The notes: generated by a model not told the origin, from the sequence alone. Counted from the first letter of the stretch, positions 1-10,800 are shown. The stretch: 64,000 nucleotides of DNA from Alphaproteobacteria bacterium (GCA_900768465.1 CAAGCY010000006.1:211451-275450), one strand, 5' to 3'. Program-made: numbers and translations.

Positions 1-3000
1 TCGTCAACCCCGTCGGCAAAGCCTGAGAACTGCCCAAATCCAGCCCGAAAGCGGCGTCTTCGGCAATGGTTACCGTATTGTTCTCTCCCGCAAAGCCGTA
101 AGCGTTCAGTTCACCCGTTGCGATGACCAGCTTTGCCCCGTCCGCCAAAGTCATCTTTTTAACGTCGCCCGTCGTGCCATTAAACGTAAACGTCCCCGCG
201 TTGACATTCAAAGCATCGACATCCATTTTGCCGTTGAAAGCGGCATTCCCCGCCAAAGTCAGCGTTCCGCCCGTCAACGTTGACGGCGCATCGCCCGATT
301 GCAGGGAATCGACCGTCAAAACGCCGCTTAAAGCAACCGACGCGTTGTTCAGCTTCAAGTTTTTGATGGCTGCCGATCCGAAAGCCGCCGACGCTCCGTC
401 CAACAGCAGCAGCCCGTCACCCGAAGCCGCAATGCCGTCCTTGACGGATTTTGTGATTGTCAGCGTATTGCCTGCATTGATGATTACGTCGGCATTCAGC
501 GCGCCGACCGTCGAATCCCCCGTAATAGTCGCCTTTCCGCCGCTCAAAGTTCCCAGCACCTTGCCGTCCGTGGTCAAACGGCCGCCTTTTGTCAGCGTCA
601 GTTCGCCGACGCCCGAAACGGATTCCGCGCTTAAAGCCCCTTTGACCGTCAACGATTTGTTGACGACAACGTCCGCCCCCGCCGTCAAGTTGTTCAAGCT
701 TGCGGTATCAAAGACCGCTCCGCCGGTCAGCTTCAGATTTCCGCCCGACACCGAGTTTCCCGCCGCATTCAGCTGCGCAATAGTCAGCGTCGCCCCGTCC
801 GCTATGGTCAAAGCGCCGCCCGTCGCCGTAAATTCAAAAGCCTTGAATACGCTGTCCGCCGCAATTTCCGCCGTTGTTTGCCCGACGCGAACCGTCCCGT
901 TGAACGTCCCGCCGAATGTTCCTTTTGCCCCCAAAGTCAGCGTTCCGTTCCCCGCATCGACCAAATGTCCGCGGTAATCCAATTCGTTGTTGACGGTCAG
1001 CTGTCCGTTCAGATTCAGTTTGCCGTTCGTGTCAAACGCCAAATTCGATATGGACACACCTGCCCCTGCGCCGATTGTCAGCGTCCCCGCCAGTTTCAAG
1101 CTGCCTGTTCCGCCGACCGTTCCCCCCGTAAACGCGCCCTGCGTCAGGGTCAAGACATCGTTGATTTCAACCTGCCCTTTGCTCAGCGTCAAGTCGTTCA
1201 AGGCATACGCCCCGTTGAACGTCGCCTTTGCGCCGTCGCCCGCGATTTCCAACCTGCCGATAACGCTGCCGTCGCCCGCGGCAAAAGTCCCCTGTGCGGT
1301 TTCCGTCAGTTTCAGCGTTGCGTCCGACGCGCTCAGCTTTCCGCCGTAGCTTTGCCGAATTGTCAGCGTTTTGCCCGCCGCAACCGTCGTTGTGCCGCGA
1401 CTGTCCAAAGTCCCGATGACGGCATCGTCGTAAAAAGTCACCGCGCCGCTTTCGCCAATCCGCAAAGTCCCCAAGATTTTTGTTTTTGTTGCGATTTTGT
1501 TGTCCGAGCCGTTTAAAACCAGAGTCCCCGTATTTTGCGCGCCGTATACGATATTGTTGTTCGGCGACAAATCCAGTTTTTTGTTGACCGTCAAAGTCAC
1601 ACCGTCCGCAATGATGACATCCCCCGTGGCAGTCACCGTGTCGATGACGGAATCGCCCGTAATCGTCGTGTCGCCGCCCAAAGACAGTTCGCCTGCGATA
1701 TTGACATTGCCGATTTCGCCGCCCGACAGCAATTTCAGGATTCCGCCGCGCACCGTGTTCGAACCGACGCCCTGCAGTTTGCCGACCGTCAAAGTGACAT
1801 TGTCGTTTATCCACAAAGTCCCGCCTGCGGACTGTGTGAATTTGAACGTCCCCAGCGTCATATCGGATTCAACGGTTACCTTGTTTTGTCCGACAGAGAT
1901 TGTCCCGTCGAAGTTGCCGCCGCCGACGGTGCCGTTTGCGCCGAAGTTCAAAGTTCCCGAACCGGACAGCGAATCCTTGACATTCGTATCGTTAAGCATG
2001 GTCAGCGTGCCGTTCAGCGTCAAAGCACCGCCGTTGCCGAACGTCAAATGCGACAGCGCATAGTTGCCCGTTTTCGTAATTTCGGTGTTTTGTGCGGTCA
2101 GATTCAACGTCCCGCCGCCCGTAATGTTTCCGCCGCTCAGAATACCGTGCGACAGCGACAGAACCGCACCGTCGGCAAGAACGATTGTTCCCTGCTTCAA
2201 TTCCATTTCATTCAGGGAATAGTTCCCGTAAAACGCCGCACGGGCATCAGCCCCTTCCATGACAAAGCGCGCCATTTTTGTCGAATCGCCCGCTTTGAAA
2301 TCGGCTTGAGCCGAATCAATCAGCCGCAAGGTCGTTTTGGAACCTTCCCCTGCATTGATTGCCCCCGAAAACGATTTGGATATGGTCAGCGTTTTGTCGG
2401 TTGCCACTTTGGCTGTAACGCCGTCCGTGACTTTTAAAGTGCCGATTGTCGAATCGTCGTAAAAGGTTGTTTCGCCGTTTATCGTCAAATTGGCAAGGAC
2501 CTTGTCGCCCGTGGCGATTTTCCCGCCCGCGCCGACGGTCAAAGATCCGTCGCCGGAAACATGATACCCGCCGGACAAATCAAACGCGTTGGCAACTGCC
2601 AAAGTCGTTCCCGCTTCGACGACAACGTCGCCCTGCGCGTTATAAGTGCCGATTGTGGAATTGCCGCCTTTGAACGTCGCCTTTTGCGCGGTCAACGTTC
2701 CCAAAACCGTATTGCTGAACGAACTGTCGCCCTGAACGATCAGCGCGCCGTTCGCCCCGTCGATTTTATTGCCCGTCCCCATGGTCAGCCCGTTTGTCAA
2801 CGTCAGAGTGCCGTTTTCAATGCTTAAAATGCCGCCCGAATCTTTCATAAATTTGACGGATTGGATTGTCATATCGGCGGTAACAGTCGCCTTTGCCCCA
2901 CCGTCGATTTCCAATCCCTCCAGCGTCAAATCGTCCCCGCCCTCGACAGAAGTGCCCGCAAAGCTCATTTGCGTATTGTTCAGCAGACCCAGCGTGCCCT

Positions 3001-5188
3001 TTCCCGTTACGCGCGCCAACGGAAACGCATCCCCGTCGAAATACAGAACGGAACCGCTGTTCAGACGTATTTTGCCGTTCGTTCCAAAATCGGCGGCGCG
3101 GACAATCAGCTTGTCGAACAAATCCAATATCGCCGTATTGGTTCCTTTGAATACCAACTTGTTGACAGAACTGGGCGTATCACGCAAATCCGCCGCATCA
3201 TACAAAGCAACGGTGTGTGCGGCGGTTGTGCCGTCGATTTCCAAAACGCCCAAATCCTGCAAACGTGCATACAGTACGGAATCGGGCGTTTCGGCTGAAA
3301 CGTTCAAAACACCCAAAGTCCCGTTGCCGGTAAAAATCGAATGGCGATTTGACACCGTTTCCATCGTGCGGATATTCATTCGCCCGTTTTCGTTGATTTG
3401 AAACGTCGATACTCCTGTGGAATCCAGCTTTATTGTATCCGCAAGCAGCGTTGCTCCACCGTTGACAACGCCTTTGCCGCCAAAGCCCGCTTGGATGTAT
3501 TGAACATCCACTTCTCCCGCAGAAACGATAAAATTCAATTCGCGCGCGGCTTTTAAATAATTCGCCACTTTTTCGGTGAATACATCGATACCCTTGAATT
3601 TTGTCGCGGCTTGTCCGTCGCCGCTCAAATCGACATAGCCGACGGCAGCCAAACCTGCATCGTAAATGCCGGGGGTAAATTTCAAAATCGTTGACGACGA
3701 CGCATTCCCGACAAAGCCTTGTTCCGTATTTGTACCAAACATTTCCGCGGATATGGTTCCGCCGTTTTTCTTTAAAAACGTAGCATCGGTTCCTGCCAGA
3801 TAAACCCTGCCGTTTTTCTTTTCGTTCTCATCGGGCGACGGCAATGTCAGTTTATCGACAATCAAAGTGGAATAATAGCTGACTTCCAACCGTGCTTTGC
3901 CGCTTAAATTCAGCGTTCCGACATCCAACAGAGCGCCGCTGTTTTTTACATCTTCGTTTCCGGGATCGGCTAACAACCCTTGCGGCCCTATCTCCAGTTC
4001 GCGCCATACCACATCGATATTGTTAAAGTTGATGGTATCGACCACCGCAACGGTTCGCCCGCCGTTAAAGGCCAGCCATCTGTCCGCATTTATCGTGCCG
4101 ATATAGGTTTTCCCCATAAAAATAGGACCTATCCAATCCCCGTCTTCGAAATTTTTGGTTGTGATATTGACTGTTTTCAGTTTTTCGGCGCTTTGTGTTT
4201 CGGGATTGTACCCCCAGTTATATAAAAGCGAACCGTTGGCTGCGTATTTGTAATACTCCAGATTGACGACGGCATTCGTCCCGTAAAGCGCGGAAGATCC
4301 GAATCTGTCCCGAATCTGTTGAATCTTCCACCCCGCCGTTTGGTTGTACGTCCCGATTGTTGCCGTTCCGTCCAAATGGATAACACCCAAATTGGATACC
4401 GTTTTTGTCGCGGTTAAATCTTTGAAATTGGCGGTAATATTGTTGCGTATATCCAAGTTATCCGTCGACACCGCATTTGTAAAGTTTGCGGTTGCCTTTA
4501 CCGAAGTGCCAAGACTGTTTTCACCGTACAGCATTAAGCCAATAACGTTTATTGCCGACGTGATATTCCAAACGCCGTCTTTTGTCGCGGTTCCAAACCG
4601 AAGGGATACTCCTGTGTCATGATTCACTGCCCCGAATTTACCCGTAAAATTGATGTTGTCGCCGTAAAAATTATAGACGGACATATATCTGTAGGGGAAG
4701 CCGCCGGGATCGCCCTCTTCTGAGCCTGAAGAGTAAGAGATTTTCCCGTCAAACGTAACGTTATCGGCAACATTCAGGCTTGCTGCCGTAAAATAAATGT
4801 TGCGCCATCCGTCCTTTGTGTCGAATTTACTGTTTGCAATATTCAACGTTCCGTTCAGAGCGGTAAAGTAAGTTTTTTTATTGCCATAATCCGACAGAAA
4901 GTTGCCGGATTTGATATTGATGACGCTGCTTGCCGAATCCGAAATCGCCAATTTTGCATCGGCGCTAAGTCCAATGGTATTCGAATTGGGTAATTCAATA
5001 TCCAAATTCAAAATATTTTTCAGTTCTTCGGTATAATCTTTGCTGATTGTATCGCCTGATGTAATCGAAGCGTTACGCCCGTTGACGTCTATTGAAATTT
5101 CATCGGCTTGAACCGTTGGACACGCGAACAGCGCCGTTGTCGTCAACAGCGTTTTCAAAAATCCGATTTTTCTTTTCCGTCGCGTCAT
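1..5188 (-). CDS. Giant repeat-rich surface protein (autotransporter-like adhesin), N-terminal part, truncated by window edge
   Basis: Reading the minus strand from the ATG at 5188 gives about 1729 codons without a stop, running off the left edge. The N-terminus (MTRRKRKIGFLKTLLTTTAL, then a Cys-Pro and an Ala-rich cleavage region near residue 28) is a Sec signal peptide. The rest is low in Cys and rich in Gly, Thr, Asn, Asp and Ala, with endless variants of a 'GTLTL...GNxVSGG...ADGATLTV' pattern, as expected for a right-handed beta-helix or autotransporter passenger. Long units also repeat: the FYDD-x-x-IGTL module near 2436-2466 recurs near 1407-1437, about 343 residues later, with similar flanks, and a weaker copy lies near 500-530. 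No beta-barrel or anchor is visible because the C-terminus lies outside the window. It is probably an adhesin-like surface protein; the exact export route is inferred. Confidence 0.8.
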   Translation of the reverse strand, partial: MTRRKRKIGFLKTLLTTTALFACPTVQADEISIDVNGRNASITSGDTISKDYTEELKNILNLDIELPNSNTIGLSADAKLAISDSASSVINIKSGNFLSDYGNKKTYFTALNGTLNIANSKFDTKDGWRNIYFTAASLNVADNVTFDGKISYSSGSEEGDPGGFPYRYMSVYNFYGDNINFTGKFGAVNHDTGVSLRFGTATKDGVWNITSAINVIGLMLYGENSLGTSVKATANFTNAVSTDNLDIRNNITANFKDLTATKTVSNLGVIHLDGTATIGTYNQTAGWKIQQIRDRFGSSALYGTNAVVNLEYYKYAANGSLLYNWGYNPETQSAEKLKTVNITTKNFEDGDWIGPIFMGKTYIGTINADRWLAFNGGRTVAVVDTINFNNIDVVWRELEIGPQGLLADPGNEDVKNSGALLDVGTLNLSGKARLEVSYYSTLIVDKLTLPSPDENEKKNGRVYLAGTDATFLKKNGGTISAEMFGTNTEQGFVGNASSSTILKFTPGIYDAGLAAVGYVDLSGDGQAATKFKGIDVFTEKVANYLKAARELNFIVSAGEVDVQYIQAGFGGKGVVNGGATLLADTIKLDSTGVSTFQINENGRMNIRTMETVSNRHSIFTGNGTLGVLNVSAETPDSVLYARLQDLGVLEIDGTTAAHTVALYDAADLRDTPSSVNKLVFKGTNTAILDLFDKLIVRAADFGTNGKIRLNSGSVLYFDGDAFPLARVTGKGTLGLLNNTQMSFAGTSVEGGDDLTLEGLEIDGGAKATVTADMTIQSVKFMKDSGGILSIENGTLTLTNGLTMGTGNKIDGANGALIVQGDSSFSNTVLGTLTAQKATFKGGNSTIGTYNAQGDVVVEAGTTLAVANAFDLSGGYHVSGDGSLTVGAGGKIATGDKVLANLTINGETTFYDDSTIGTLKVTDGVTAKVATDKTLTISKSFSGAINAGEGSKTTLRLIDSAQADFKAGDSTKMARFVMEGADARAAFYGNYSLNEMELKQGTIVLADGAVLSLSHGILSGGNITGGGTLNLTAQNTEITKTGNYALSHLTFGNGGALTLNGTLTMLNDTNVKDSLSGSGTLNFGANGTVGGGNFDGTISVGQNKVTVESDMTLGTFKFTQSAGGTLWINDNVTLTVGKLQGVGSNTVRGGILKLLSGGEIGNVNIAGELSLGGDTTITGDSVIDTVTATGDVIIADGVTLTVNKKLDLSPNNNIVYGAQNTGTLVLNGSDNKIATKTKILGTLRIGESGAVTFYDDAVIGTLDSRGTTTVAAGKTLTIRQSYGGKLSASDATLKLTETAQGTFAAGDGSVIGRLEIAGDGAKATFNGAYALNDLTLSKGQVEINDVLTLTQGAFTGGTVGGTGSLKLAGTLTIGAGAGVSISNLAFDTNGKLNLNGQLTVNNELDYRGHLVDAGNGTLTLGAKGTFGGTFNGTVRVGQTTAEIAADSVFKAFEFTATGGALTIADGATLTIAQLNAAGNSVSGGNLKLTGGAVFDTASLNNLTAGADVVVNKSLTVKGALSAESVSGVGELTLTKGGRLTTDGKVLGTLSGGKATITGDSTVGALNADVIINAGNTLTITKSVKDGIAASGDGLLLLDGASAAFGSAAIKNLKLNNASVALSGVLTVDSLQSGDAPSTLTGGTLTLAGNAAFNGKMDVDALNVNAGTFTFNGTTGDVKKMTLADGAKLVIATGELNAYGFAGENNTVTIAEDAAFGLDLGSSQALPTGLT

Positions 5189-5333
5189 AGATATTCTGTC
5201 TGACAAAGGGATAATGTTTTAAAGTAAAACTTCTTGTCTAATCTGGCAAGGATTTTTATCAAAACAAACATCGGCAAAACCGCACGATCTTTTTACGCAA
5301 AACGATTCGCAGGAATTGCACTATAATTTTTTC

Positions 5334-5362
5334 TTGACGACAAAAGTTTTTTTGGCTATTCT
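5334..5362 (+). promoter_or_regulatory. Sigma-70-type promoter for the DUF3800 gene
   Basis: TTGACG (5334-5339), a 17-bp spacer and TATTCT (5357-5362) form a good housekeeping promoter. Transcription would start near 5369 and leave a leader of about 80 nt that contains the hairpin at 5408-5430. Confidence 0.6.
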
Positions 5363-5407
5363 GATAAGGTATTTTTTCGGCAAGTCCTTTATCGGCTTGC
5401 AAATCCT

Positions 5408-5430
5408 AAAGACCACCTTCGGGTGGTCTT
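5408..5430 (+). promoter_or_regulatory. Leader hairpin (UUCG loop) before the DUF3800 gene
   Basis: AAGACCACC-TTCG-GGTGGTCTT is a perfect 9-bp stem closed by a UUCG tetraloop. It ends 9 bases before the GGAG ribosome binding site. No T-run follows on the plus strand, so it looks more like a leader structure than a strong terminator. Its role is unknown. Confidence 0.5.
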
Positions 5431-5449
5431 AGTTGTATCGGAGAACCGT

Positions 5450-6304
5450 GTGGTTAAAATTTGCTACATCGACGAATCGGGGGATTTGGGAACTTTGCCC
5501 GTTGTGGAAAATCCCGACGGCAACCACCAGCCCGTTTTGGCAATCTGCGGCATTTTCATCGACCACGAATGCCTGTACGATCTGACTCACGATTTCATCG
5601 GGCTGAAATACCGCTACTATCCGCATTTGAACTATGAAACCGACAAATACCTTGACCGCATCATCCCCGAAATCAAAGGTGCCGACTTGCGCCGCAACGC
5701 CATGCGCGGCGGACATCGCGTCCAACGGCACGCCATCGGATTTCTGGACAGAATCGTCGATTTGTTTTTCAAATACAATATCCGCATCGTCGGGCGCATC
5801 TGGGTCAAAGTCCCCGGCGAACCGTTCAACGGCAAAGCGGTTTACACTTCGTCGATTCAAAGCATTTACACCTACTTTGACAACTATCTGAAAGAACATG
5901 ACGATTTCGGTTTTTGCGTCGCGGACAGTCGGGACTATATAAAAAACATCAACGTTTCTCATTCCGTTTTTACGCAAAAATTCCGCGCTTTGCACCCGCT
6001 GTATCAAAACATCGTCGAAATGCCGTGCTTCGGACACAGCAACAATTTGGCGGGATTGCAGTTGTGCGATATTCTGTGTTCCGCGTTTTTGTTCCCGATT
6101 GCCAGCTACGTTTATTGCTCGGACGTCGTGCATAACGTCCATGTCCAGCCCGCCGCCCTTGATTTAAGGGAACGCTACGGTCACCGCCTGCGCGAACTGC
6201 AGCACCGCTTTACCAACAGCGCGGGGTTCAACATGGGCGGAATCGTCGTATCCGACCCGCTGCAAAAGAAAAACGCTATCGCCATGTTCAAAGATGTAAA
6301 ATGA
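5450..6304 (+). CDS. DUF3800 family protein
   Basis: This 284-residue protein starts MVKICYIDESGDLG, the typical DUF3800 opening with the acidic DES motif. Near the C-terminus it has GLQLCDILCSAF, matching the conserved Q-x-x-D segment of the family. DUF3800 proteins are thought to have an RNase H-like fold; their function is not established, and some sit near mobile or defence genes. The GTG at 5450 is chosen as start because GGAG lies 6 bases upstream. The in-frame GTG at 5423 sits inside the leader hairpin and has no ribosome binding site. The gene is a single unit with its own promoter and a terminator just after the stop. Confidence 0.8.
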   Translation: MVKICYIDESGDLGTLPVVENPDGNHQPVLAICGIFIDHECLYDLTHDFIGLKYRYYPHLNYETDKYLDRIIPEIKGADLRRNAMRGGHRVQRHAIGFLDRIVDLFFKYNIRIVGRIWVKVPGEPFNGKAVYTSSIQSIYTYFDNYLKEHDDFGFCVADSRDYIKNINVSHSVFTQKFRALHPLYQNIVEMPCFGHSNNLAGLQLCDILCSAFLFPIASYVYCSDVVHNVHVQPAALDLRERYGHRLRELQHRFTNSAGFNMGGIVVSDPLQKKNAIAMFKDVK

Positions 6305-6333
6305 AAAAGCGGAGGATTTTCCCCCGCTTTTGA
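6303..6333. terminator. Bidirectional terminator between convergent genes
   Basis: AAAAGCGG and CCGCTTTT flank a short interior with further G-C pairing, giving A-run/T-run ends on both strands. It sits exactly between the DUF3800 gene and the convergent gene ending at 6335. A close relative of this sequence occurs at 31416-31443. Confidence 0.75.
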
Positions 6334-6334
6334 T

Positions 6335-7123
6335 TTATTTGGCATTTTGTTTCAACGCCGCAATGATTGCGCCGATTTTCTGTTTCTTTTCGGCGGGAAT
6401 ATCGGGCTTTTCCGACTTTTTCATTTCGGCGGGCTTGGCTTTCTTGGGGTCGACCAGCGGCTTGCCCGCGCCGCGCGTCATGGGAACGCCTTCGGGTCCC
6501 GCAAAATACGTCGCAACCGTAATGCCCAGCACAGCGGCATCACGTTCGACTTCCTTGAAACTTTCCTTGCCCCGCATCCACCTGTTGAACGATTTGAAGA
6601 CATGTTTCATTTCGGGATACGCCAGCAAAGACGCTTTGCCAACGCGAATGGCGTCAACCGCCGCGGGAACGCCCGCCGCCGTGCAAGACGCGGAAGCAAT
6701 ACTCAATGACGCGGAAGTCAAGGTAAACGCGCTTTCCTGTTTATTCTGTTTGAAATAGCTTAGAATACTTTTGGTTTCGCCGCGTTTTTTGGCTTCGTAA
6801 GCGGGCTTTAACAGCGAATACATTTTTTCGCCCGTTTTGTAAGCACACATTCCGACCAACCCCGGAATACCGAACAGCTGATACGCCAACACCGTGCGCG
6901 CCGTATTTTTAATCGAATCGCGGATTTTTGTGTAAACATGACCGTGTTTTTCGGTCATTTTCGCATCAAACGCTTTTGCTTTGTCACTGATACGCTTCAA
7001 CAGCGGAACAGAGGCGATTACCTTGTCCGTTTTCTGCCCGATTCGTTCAGCCGCCGCGGTCATTCTCCGCGCCGTTAAAACCATTAAAAGATCAACATTC
7101 CGTTTATGAACATTCAGTTTCAT
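6335..7123 (-). CDS. Protein of unknown function, Lys-rich C-terminal tail
   Basis: This 262-residue protein is not recognised. The first 110 residues are basic and likely helical. Two stretches are weakly hydrophobic: around residues 97-117 (AYQLFGIPGLVGMCAY) and around 140-175 (Ala/Ser/Val-rich). The last 45 residues are rich in Lys and Pro and end in a short Ala/Ile segment (GAIIAALKQNAK). No signal peptide is seen. The start lies 2 bases after the stop of the upstream gene and lacks a clear ribosome binding site, so translation is probably coupled. The Lys-rich linker plus Ala-rich tail resembles the ends of the metallopeptidase-like proteins at 13.6-20.1 kb. Confidence 0.7.
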   Translation of the reverse strand: MKLNVHKRNVDLLMVLTARRMTAAAERIGQKTDKVIASVPLLKRISDKAKAFDAKMTEKHGHVYTKIRDSIKNTARTVLAYQLFGIPGLVGMCAYKTGEKMYSLLKPAYEAKKRGETKSILSYFKQNKQESAFTLTSASLSIASASCTAAGVPAAVDAIRVGKASLLAYPEMKHVFKSFNRWMRGKESFKEVERDAAVLGITVATYFAGPEGVPMTRGAGKPLVDPKKAKPAEMKKSEKPDIPAEKKQKIGAIIAALKQNAK

Positions 7124-7125
7124 CG

Positions 7126-7779
7126 TCAGTCTATCGCATTTAAAAGTTTTTCATATTCCGCGCGCATTTCGTTTTCGTCCAAAGGTTCCCCCGCTTTATC
7201 CATTACAAACAGAGTAATCAGCAAACGTTCCATTTCCTCCAGCAACGTTCCGAAATACGTTTCTTCGGTTATTTTATCCAAATTTAGACACAAACGCAAG
7301 TATGTTTTTAATTTTCCCGCATCGGCGATAGATTCCGCTAAATCCGCCGGTTTCAAGACGTTTCCGTCATCGTCGATTTGTTCGATTTTCATCATCAAGC
7401 CGTATATTTGTCCAAACTTCGGATTTTTGGAAATATCCTGCTTTTCAAAAGCATCCAAATCGTTCAAATTGCGCTCCAACACTTCGGATGGCACGGGCTC
7501 ACTGAAATCCAGTCCCGTTTCCCTGTCAAATTCTTTGAGCATCGGCAACAATTTGGCTTCCGCTTTTTTGGCGCAAAGCTTTAAATCGCCGTTTTCCGTA
7601 TCGGAAAAAGCGCGAACAAACGCAAAGAAAAAAGGAACGTCATCCGAATCAACAGGATTTTCATCGGTTAAAAAATCGTCCAAGCGCTTCAAAGCCGCCG
7701 TTTCCAACGCCGCCAAGCGCGCCGTGTCGTTGTGTTCCGCCGCTTTTTTGCGTTCGGCAATCAAATCCTGTTCGTTCAT
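7126..7779 (-). CDS. Acidic protein of unknown function
   Basis: The product has 217 residues from the ATG at 7779, which is preceded by a strong AGGAGG. A longer reading to 7827 has no ribosome binding site. It is acidic, all-helical in appearance, and has no signal peptide, membrane segment or motif I recognise. It forms a two-gene operon with the gene starting 2 bases downstream (7123). It could be a chaperone-like partner of that basic protein, given the opposite charge, but this is only inference. Confidence 0.7.
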   Translation of the reverse strand: MNEQDLIAERKKAAEHNDTARLAALETAALKRLDDFLTDENPVDSDDVPFFFAFVRAFSDTENGDLKLCAKKAEAKLLPMLKEFDRETGLDFSEPVPSEVLERNLNDLDAFEKQDISKNPKFGQIYGLMMKIEQIDDDGNVLKPADLAESIADAGKLKTYLRLCLNLDKITEETYFGTLLEEMERLLITLFVMDKAGEPLDENEMRAEYEKLLNAID

Positions 7780-7850
7780 TGTGTCGCCTCCTGTTTTCTT
7801 TAGTTTATAACAAATTCGGACGTTCAATCAAAACATTCTTTCAGGCACGC

Positions 7851-7879
7851 AAAAAAAGCCCGCGTTTCCGCGGGCTTTT
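7851..7879. terminator. nifJ terminator
   Basis: GCCCGCG-TTTC-CGCGGGC with an A-run on one side and TTTT on the other. It lies 18 bases after the nifJ stop and separates nifJ from the next minus-strand operon. Confidence 0.85.
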
Positions 7880-7897
7880 CCGTTATAGCACTCAGGC

Positions 7898-10800
7898 TTA
7901 TTTTTCTTCCGCCAAGTGTTCGTACAGTTTACGGCGTTCTTCCACCTGTTCCTGCGCGAATTTGACCAAGTTTTCATAGCGTTCCGGATTGGTCTTTTTG
8001 ACAATCTGGAAGCGCGTTTCGTTCGCCATATAGTCAGCCATGGCTTTCGACGGCGCCTTGGAGTCCAGCTGCAGCCCCGGTTTGCCTTCACGCACGCGGC
8101 GCGGGTCAAAACGGTACAGAGGCCAGAAGCCCGCTTCAACAGCCGCTTTCTGGTGATCCAAGCCCTGTTCGCCGATTTCAAAGCCTTGGGCGATACAATG
8201 CGAGTACGCGATAATCAAGGACGGACCGTTGAAGGATTCGGCTTCAACCATCGCTTTGATGACCTGCGCGTCGTTCGCGCCCAAAGCAACCTGAGCGACA
8301 TAGACGTTTTCGGACGACATGGCAATCATGCCCAAGTCTTTGCGGGGCAAAGCCTTGCCGGCAACCGCGAATTTGGCGGACGCGCCAATCGGGGTCGCTT
8401 TGGACTGCTGACCGCCCGTGTTGGAATAAACGCCGGTATCCATGACCAGAATGTTGACATTCTTGCCCGAATACAAAACGTGGTCCAAACCGCCGTAGCC
8501 GATATCGTAAGCCCAGCCGTCGCCGCCCAGCGTCCAAACGGATTTTTCAACAAAGTAATCCGCCAAGCCGTTCAGCGTTTTCGCCGCTTCCGAATTCATC
8601 AAAGCCAATTTGGCTTTCAACGCTTCGACGCGGACGCGCTGTTCCTGAATTTCGGCGTCGTTCGTCTGCGGCGCGGTCAAAATCGCGTTGGTCAAATCGC
8701 CGCCGACTTCGCTTTCCAAGTCTTTAATCAACTGGTGAGCGTAGTTTTTCTGGAAGTCGATGGACAAACGCATACCCAGACCGAATTCCGCGGCATCTTC
8801 GAACAACGAGTTCGACCAAGCCGGACCGCGGCCGTTCGCGTCTTTCGCGTACGGAGTGGTCGGCAGGTTGCCGCCGTAAATGGACGAGCAGCCCGTCGCG
8901 TTCGCAATCATCAAACGATCGCCGAACAACTGGGTCAGCAACTTGACATACGGCGTTTCGCCGCAGCCGGCGCAGGAACCCGAGAATTCAAACAACGGAC
9001 GCAGCAACTGGACGTTTTTGACCAGTTTCTTTTCAATCTTGGTGCGATCGACATCCGGCAAAGACAAGAAGAAGTCGAAGTTCTTCTTTTCCTGTTCCAG
9101 ATGAGCCGCAATCGGCTGCATGTTGATGGCTTTCTTTTCGGGATCGGCTTTGTTCTTGGCGGGGCAAGCGTGCGTACACAGCGAGCAACCCGTGCAGTCT
9201 TCCGGCGCGACCTGAATGATGAAAGCGGAATCCGTGAATTCTTTACCCTTGAACGCGGCGGATTTGAATCCCGCGGGAGCGTTCTTCAGATCTTCGTTCG
9301 TGGCGACTTTAGCGCGGATTGCCGCGTGCGGGCAAACCATGGCGCACTTGCCGCATTGGATACAGGTTTCGGGATCCCAAACGGGGATGTCGGACGCGAT
9401 GCAGCGTTTTTCGTACTGCGTCGTCGCCGTCGGCCATGTGCCGTCAGCCGTCCATCCGAAATCGGACACTTTCAGTTCTTCGCCCTTGCCTTCCAAAATC
9501 TTGCCGGCAACTTTCTTCACGACTTCGGGAGCCGTTTCGGGAACGCCCGGCAGACGTTTGAATTCGGACGTCGGTTTGTCGGTGATTTTGATTTCGTGCA
9601 AGTGAGCCAAAGACGCATCCACGGCGGCGAAGTTCTTGTCAACCAACGCCTGACCTTTTTTCATATAGGTCTTTTCAATGGATTTCTTAATCGCCTTGAT
9701 GGCTTCGTCGCGGGGCAGAACGCCCGACAACGCGAAGTAGCAGGTCTGCATAATCGTGTTGATGCGGCGACCCATGCCCGTCTGTTTGGCGACTTCAACA
9801 GCGTCGATCGAATACAGTTTCAAGTGCTTCTTGATAATTTCTTCCTGAACTTCGACCGGCAAGTGGTTCCAAACTTCTTCCGCTTTGAACGGAGCGTTCA
9901 GCAGGAACACGGCGCCGTCTTTCGCCTGCGCCAGCATGTCGATTTTTTCCAAGAACGGGAAGTGGTGGCACGCAACAAAGTCCGCTTTGTTAATCAAATA
10001 CGGAGCGTTGATGACGTGGTTCGCGAAACGCAAGTGCGACGTGGTCATCGCGCCCGATTTTTTCGAGTCGTACACAAAGTAGGCTTGACCGTAAACACCG
10101 TCTTCGCCCGCGATGATTTTAATCGAGTTTTTGTTCGCGCCGACCGTTCCGTCAGCACCCAAGCCGAAGAAAATGGCGCGTTTGACGTCTTCGTCTTCGA
10201 TATCGAACGAATTGTCGACGTCCAAAGACAAGTGCGTCACGTCGTCCGTCAGACCGACCGTAAAGCGGGTCTTGGGTTCGGCTTTTTCAGCGTTTTCAAA
10301 CACGGCTTTCGCCATGGCGGGGGTGTATTCTTTGGAAGACAGACCGTAGCGGCCGCCGATAACGCGCGGCATCGTTTTCAGCTTGCCCGCCGCAAAAGCG
10401 TCGGCAACGGCGGAAACGACATCCAAGAACAACGGTTCGCCCTGTGCGCCGGCTTCCTTCGTGCGATCCATGACGGCAATCGTTTTGACCGTCGCGGGCA
10501 GAGCTTTAATCAGTTCTTCCGCAGGGAACGGACGATACAGGTGAATCTTGACGACACCGTATTTTTTGTCTTTCAGATGAGCAACCGTGGCTTCGGTCGT
10601 ATCGGCGCCCGAACCCATGATGACAACGACCTGTTCGGCGTCTTTTGCACCGACGTAATCAACCAAATGGTACTGGCGACCCGTGATTTTGGCGTATTTG
10701 TCCATCGCTTCCTGAACGACCGCGCCGCATTTGTCATAATACGGGTTGGCGGCTTCGCGGATCTGGAAGAACACGTCGGGGTTCTGCGCCGTTCCGCGCA

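Noticed and set aside
123..4622. Many plus-strand frames across the first 5 kb
   Set aside because: They mirror the minus-strand surface protein, whose repeat composition keeps the reverse frames open. None has a ribosome binding site or recognisable domain.
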